Source of the DNA: a virus | DNA length: 21,386 bases | Virus record (IMG/VR): IMGVR_UViG_3300035187_001640 | Location: 1 to 21,386 of that record | Direction: 5' to 3' (one strand) | Shown here: piece after piece, positions 18,869 to 21,386 of the stretch | Layout: every line of letters starts with the position of its first letter | How positions within the stretch are numbered: position 1 is the stretch's first letter | Notes under the pieces: generated by a model | The model's database searches: none | What the model was told of the DNA's origin: nothing | The model's input: the letters and a program-made list of their open reading frames with translations, nothing else | Translations under genes and position numbers: made by a program

Positions 18869-20266
18869 TTAGCCTCTGCCAAAAAATTTCTTCAAAAGAT
18901 TTAAGAGGTCAGATCCAGACTTACCCTTAAGAATTTCATCAAGGACTTTATATGCATTTGCATATTTTGAAATATCAGTTTGCAGCAGATCTTCATCCGG
19001 AAGTTCTTGCTTGGTGGTGATTTCCGTCTTCGGAATCTGAACTCCGCTAAGAATGCTTGCCAAGAACTTAACGCGTTCTTCTGGATAACCTTCTTGACGC
19101 AAGAAGTCCTCATACGCCAAGTTAAGATTGGCTTGGCGCATGGCACGTTCTTTCTCGCCAACACCGGTAACTGCTTCAGCACCCTTAAGTCCAAGTTCTT
19201 GCTCAGCCTCACCAACACCCAAATATTTTGTTGAAAGATCGCGCAGAGCAGCAGCATCCTCAAGCGACAGCTTGCCCTTGGACTCTGCAATACGAGCAAG
19301 CTGTTCTGCATCTTGCTGTGTAAGCGTGCCCGTGGTCTTGCCAATATCAATCAACCGAGCGGCATCGTCGCTCGTCAACTGACCAGCCTTGGCTCCGATA
19401 TCGGCAACGCGAACACCGCTCTCAAGCAAGCGGTTAAGATCATCAGAGCTCAGCTTGCCGCTAAGACCAGCAGCCTCCAGCAATCGCGAGGCATCTCTGC
19501 CGAAGATTTCCGCAGCCTGACCGTAGCCAGCTTGGAGCGCCTTAGCTTGTTCGCCCAAAACTGATTGCTGAACGTCGCGTAAAGCACGCGAACTAAACTC
19601 ACCCATACGGCTACTACCGGGGCCGACACTGAACTGACCGGCTCCGATGAACTCTTGTCCAATTTCAGGCAGGTACTTTTCCTTGAGCTGACGAACACCA
19701 ATGTCGCCAATCTGCTCCACAACTCCCTGAATGTAGGGACTCATGTATTGCTGAACCATACCGGGGAAGGTAGCGCCAGCGCCTTCCAAGTAAGGCTGAG
19801 CTGCGGCTAGAGAAGATCCAGCACCGGCCTTTTGAATAGCTTCTACGCCAGAGGCGAAGTACGGACTTGCAGCGCCCATACCCGACATAGCCTCGGCTTT
19901 GCCAAGATATGGCTTAGCGGCACCAGCCCCAGAAAGTGCCGATGCCTTGGCAAAATCTCCTGCCGCAGCGCCCATGCCGGTAATTTTCCCGGCTTCTCCA
20001 AGGGTCTCACCGGCCTTACTTAGGAAGGGCTGATAAGCACCCGCAGCCTTTTTGGTTGCTTCAAATCCAGCCTTTTCATCTGGAGTAAATCCAGCGATTC
20101 GAGGACCGGTATACGCAGCATAGGGGCGATCAGCCAGTGCTTGCGCACGAGCTAACATGTCAGTGGTGTACTGGGTATACCACTCTGGAAGTTGAACCGT
20201 GGAAGTTCCAGTCAGGGTAACTGGAGTGGGTGGTTTCCCCTCAAAAAGAAAATCTGTCACGCTCAT
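18869..20266 (-). CDS. Repetitive helical virion-type protein, 465 aa
   Basis: ATG 20266 shares one base with the stop of the gene upstream. Residues 26-65 (QLPEWYTQYTTDMLARAQAL, then YAAYTGPRIAGFTPDEKAG) form a motif I recall from structural proteins of aquatic podovirus-like phages. Two repeat arrays follow. Residues 78-180 hold degenerate Ala/Gly units built on PYL/PFL and GMGAA (for example KPYLGKAEAMSGMGAASPYF). Residues 270-345 hold four units of about 18 residues with consensus G-x-L-S/T-x-x-D-A-x-x-L. The C-terminus is polar with FLASILSGVQIPKTE. No catalytic motif is seen. An internal virion or tail-stalk role is inferred. Confidence 0.7.
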   Translation of the reverse strand: MSVTDFLFEGKPPTPVTLTGTSTVQLPEWYTQYTTDMLARAQALADRPYAAYTGPRIAGFTPDEKAGFEATKKAAGAYQPFLSKAGETLGEAGKITGMGAAAGDFAKASALSGAGAAKPYLGKAEAMSGMGAASPYFASGVEAIQKAGAGSSLAAAQPYLEGAGATFPGMVQQYMSPYIQGVVEQIGDIGVRQLKEKYLPEIGQEFIGAGQFSVGPGSSRMGEFSSRALRDVQQSVLGEQAKALQAGYGQAAEIFGRDASRLLEAAGLSGKLSSDDLNRLLESGVRVADIGAKAGQLTSDDAARLIDIGKTTGTLTQQDAEQLARIAESKGKLSLEDAAALRDLSTKYLGVGEAEQELGLKGAEAVTGVGEKERAMRQANLNLAYEDFLRQEGYPEERVKFLASILSGVQIPKTEITTKQELPDEDLLQTDISKYANAYKVLDEILKGKSGSDLLNLLKKFFGRG

Positions 20267-21386
20267 TAGGCTAACCCTCCGCCCATGTACTTATCGGGCG
20301 ACTTTGCGTCCGGACTAATCTGGCCACGCGATAGGGCACGACCCTTGTGCTTTCGGATATTAGCACGGAACTGATCCATGCGCCGAGCACCCTCCTTGGT
20401 CGATCCGTCCCCCAGCAAAGCCAGCGTTTCTGCATCAATCACGTATTCCCCATCGCTCAACAGAGCCGGAATCTTATCTTCCCGACCGGAACCGGGACCT
20501 GCCACATAACGACTCGTATTGGAGCCTCCCTTGGCATAGCCAGTCAGCCCGCCCGCAGCCATTGGCTTATCTTCACCAGGCGGATTGGCAGGCGGCCCTT
20601 CTGGCTGGGACAGCGGCGGCTGCGTCGGCTTCTCCAACTGCATGGTGTCCTCGAAGAACTTGGCTTCAGGACGAGTGCCATAGGTGTAGTAGTCAATGTC
20701 TGGATTTAACTGCTGACGGGTATAGGTGTACTTCGGCAATGCACCGCCCAGTCCCCCAGTCGGAGCAGTTGGGGTAGTAGTGCCACCACCTTTTCCACCA
20801 GCACCGGCCGCGCCAAGAGCGCCAAGTAACTTGAGCAACTCTTGAAGTTTTGCCCAGTCACTCAGGTAGCCCTTAACCTTATCTAAAGGCGACTCTTCCG
20901 GCGGCATATTAATGTCCGTCGGCTTGTCCGGAATATCAACTGGCGTATCCGTTGGGATATTCGGCGGGGGAATGATTGGCGTGGTTACGGGAGGCTTAGT
21001 TCCTGTAACCGTGACTTCCGGCAAATCTTCTTCCTCTGGAGGCTCAGATAAAGGCGGCTCAAACACGGGCGGTTTTTCCGGAAGGTCAACCGGTGTTTCC
21101 GTCGGAATATCAGGCGTCGTAATAATTGGCGGAATACCCGGCGGTTTGGTTCCCGTAACCGTAACTACCGGAGGCTCTTCTTCCGGTGGGGTTTCTTCAA
21201 CAGGAGGCTCTGCCAGAGGCGGCTCAAACACGGGCGGCGATTCCGGCAGCGTAACTGGAGTTTCCGTCGGAATATCAGGCGTCGTAATAATTGGCGGAAT
21301 ACCCGGCGGTTTGGTTCCCGTAACCGTAACTACCGGAGGCTCTTCTTCCGGTGGGGTTTCTTCAACAGGAGGCTCTGCCAGAGGCG
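20266..21386 (-). CDS. Proline-rich tandem-repeat virion-type protein (5' end outside window)
   Basis: The frame is open from the right edge, giving at least 372 C-terminal residues; no start is seen, and the GTG at 21231 is internal. The first half is made of Pro/Glu/Thr repeats of about 55 residues (for example PPVFEPPLAEPPVEETPPEE, then VVTVTGTKPPGIPPIITTPD). A Gly/Ala hinge (GALGAAGAGGKGGG) leads to a conserved C-terminal domain with RYVAGPGSGREDKIPALLSD, GEYVIDAETLALLGDGS, ARRMDQFRANIRKHKGRAL and SPDAKSPDKYM. That domain recurs in unnamed virion proteins of aquatic phages. The repeats probably form an extended stalk. It is coupled by a 1-nt overlap to the next gene. Confidence 0.75.
   Translation of the reverse strand, partial: PLAEPPVEETPPEEEPPVVTVTGTKPPGIPPIITTPDIPTETPVTLPESPPVFEPPLAEPPVEETPPEEEPPVVTVTGTKPPGIPPIITTPDIPTETPVDLPEKPPVFEPPLSEPPEEEDLPEVTVTGTKPPVTTPIIPPPNIPTDTPVDIPDKPTDINMPPEESPLDKVKGYLSDWAKLQELLKLLGALGAAGAGGKGGGTTTPTAPTGGLGGALPKYTYTRQQLNPDIDYYTYGTRPEAKFFEDTMQLEKPTQPPLSQPEGPPANPPGEDKPMAAGGLTGYAKGGSNTSRYVAGPGSGREDKIPALLSDGEYVIDAETLALLGDGSTKEGARRMDQFRANIRKHKGRALSRGQISPDAKSPDKYMGGGLA
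20923..21386 (-). repeat. 165-bp in-frame tandem repeat array
   Basis: The repeat unit is 165 bp (55 codons) and begins at the PPVFEPPL motif on the minus strand. The copies in the window are a partial edge copy (from 21386 down to 21238), a full copy (21237-21073), and a diverged 150-bp copy (21072-20923) that has lost 5 codons. Bases 21095-21221 and 21260-21386 are identical over 127 nt, so that duplication is very recent or is maintained by recombination. The array continues past the right edge, so the total copy number is unknown. Confidence 0.9.

Noticed and set aside
1-21386. tRNA genes, integrase or att sites
   Set aside because: No cloverleaf-like sequence with a CCA-type end and no tyrosine or serine recombinase signature was seen on either strand by eye; a tRNAscan-SE run would be decisive for tRNAs.

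Overview
The window looks like an internal stretch of a tailed double-stranded DNA phage (Caudoviricetes) or a closely related prophage. The evidence is the mix of phage replication and recombination families (AEP primase-polymerase with a DUF3987-type ATPase, RusA, a Sak4-like ATPase, a DUF669 protein, a Cas4-like nuclease, a RadD-like helicase), many tiny genes chained by ATGA/GTGA overlaps, and a block of large repetitive virion-type proteins. There is no rRNA, tRNA, CRISPR array, insertion sequence, integrase, capsid, portal or terminase gene. The genus and host cannot be named from sequence alone; strong Shine-Dalgarno sites and the protein families fit a Gram-negative (proteobacterial) host, probably aquatic, but that is inference.

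Layout: (A) 1-5399, plus strand. A run of small early or accessory genes (coiled-coil, zinc-ribbon and membrane-anchored proteins) leads into a five-gene cassette: SAM methyltransferase, unknown protein, two GT-A-like glycosyltransferases, and a TPR/GT9-like protein. The run ends with a small basic protein and a DUF3310 protein that share coding sequence in two frames, then a strong terminator at 5447-5473. (B) 5472-8438, minus strand. A tandem-HTH regulator, RusA resolvase and primase-polymerase are coupled by short overlaps. (C) 8439-8549, the only divergent intergenic region, likely carrying promoters for B and D. (D) 8550-13314, plus strand. A recombination and replication operon: small coiled-coil protein, Sak4-like ATPase, DUF669 protein, Cas4-like nuclease, small helical protein, RadD-like helicase, DUF6511 zinc protein. 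A conspicuous RNA hairpin leader sits before the nuclease. (E) 13250-21386, minus strand and running off the right edge. A proline-rich repeat protein, two repetitive or acidic virion-type proteins, a 1087-aa virion-type protein, then a small Cys-rich protein, an HTH-metallophosphoesterase and another small Cys-rich protein.

How it fits together: B and D appear to form one DNA-metabolism system split over two divergent operons. PrimPol would prime and unwind, Sak4 and DUF669 would drive single-strand annealing, the Cas4-like nuclease and RadD-like helicase would process ends and branches, and RusA would resolve junctions. The tandem-HTH protein is placed to control the shared promoter region. 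Cassette A may decorate a virion or host glycan. Block E likely encodes internal or ejected virion proteins and a flexible stalk protein. The densest unexplained signals are the hairpin at 10200-10282, two long out-of-frame gene overlaps (5058-5221, 12970-13106), a possible 22-codon gene at 1264-1332, and an almost freshly duplicated 165-bp repeat at the right edge.
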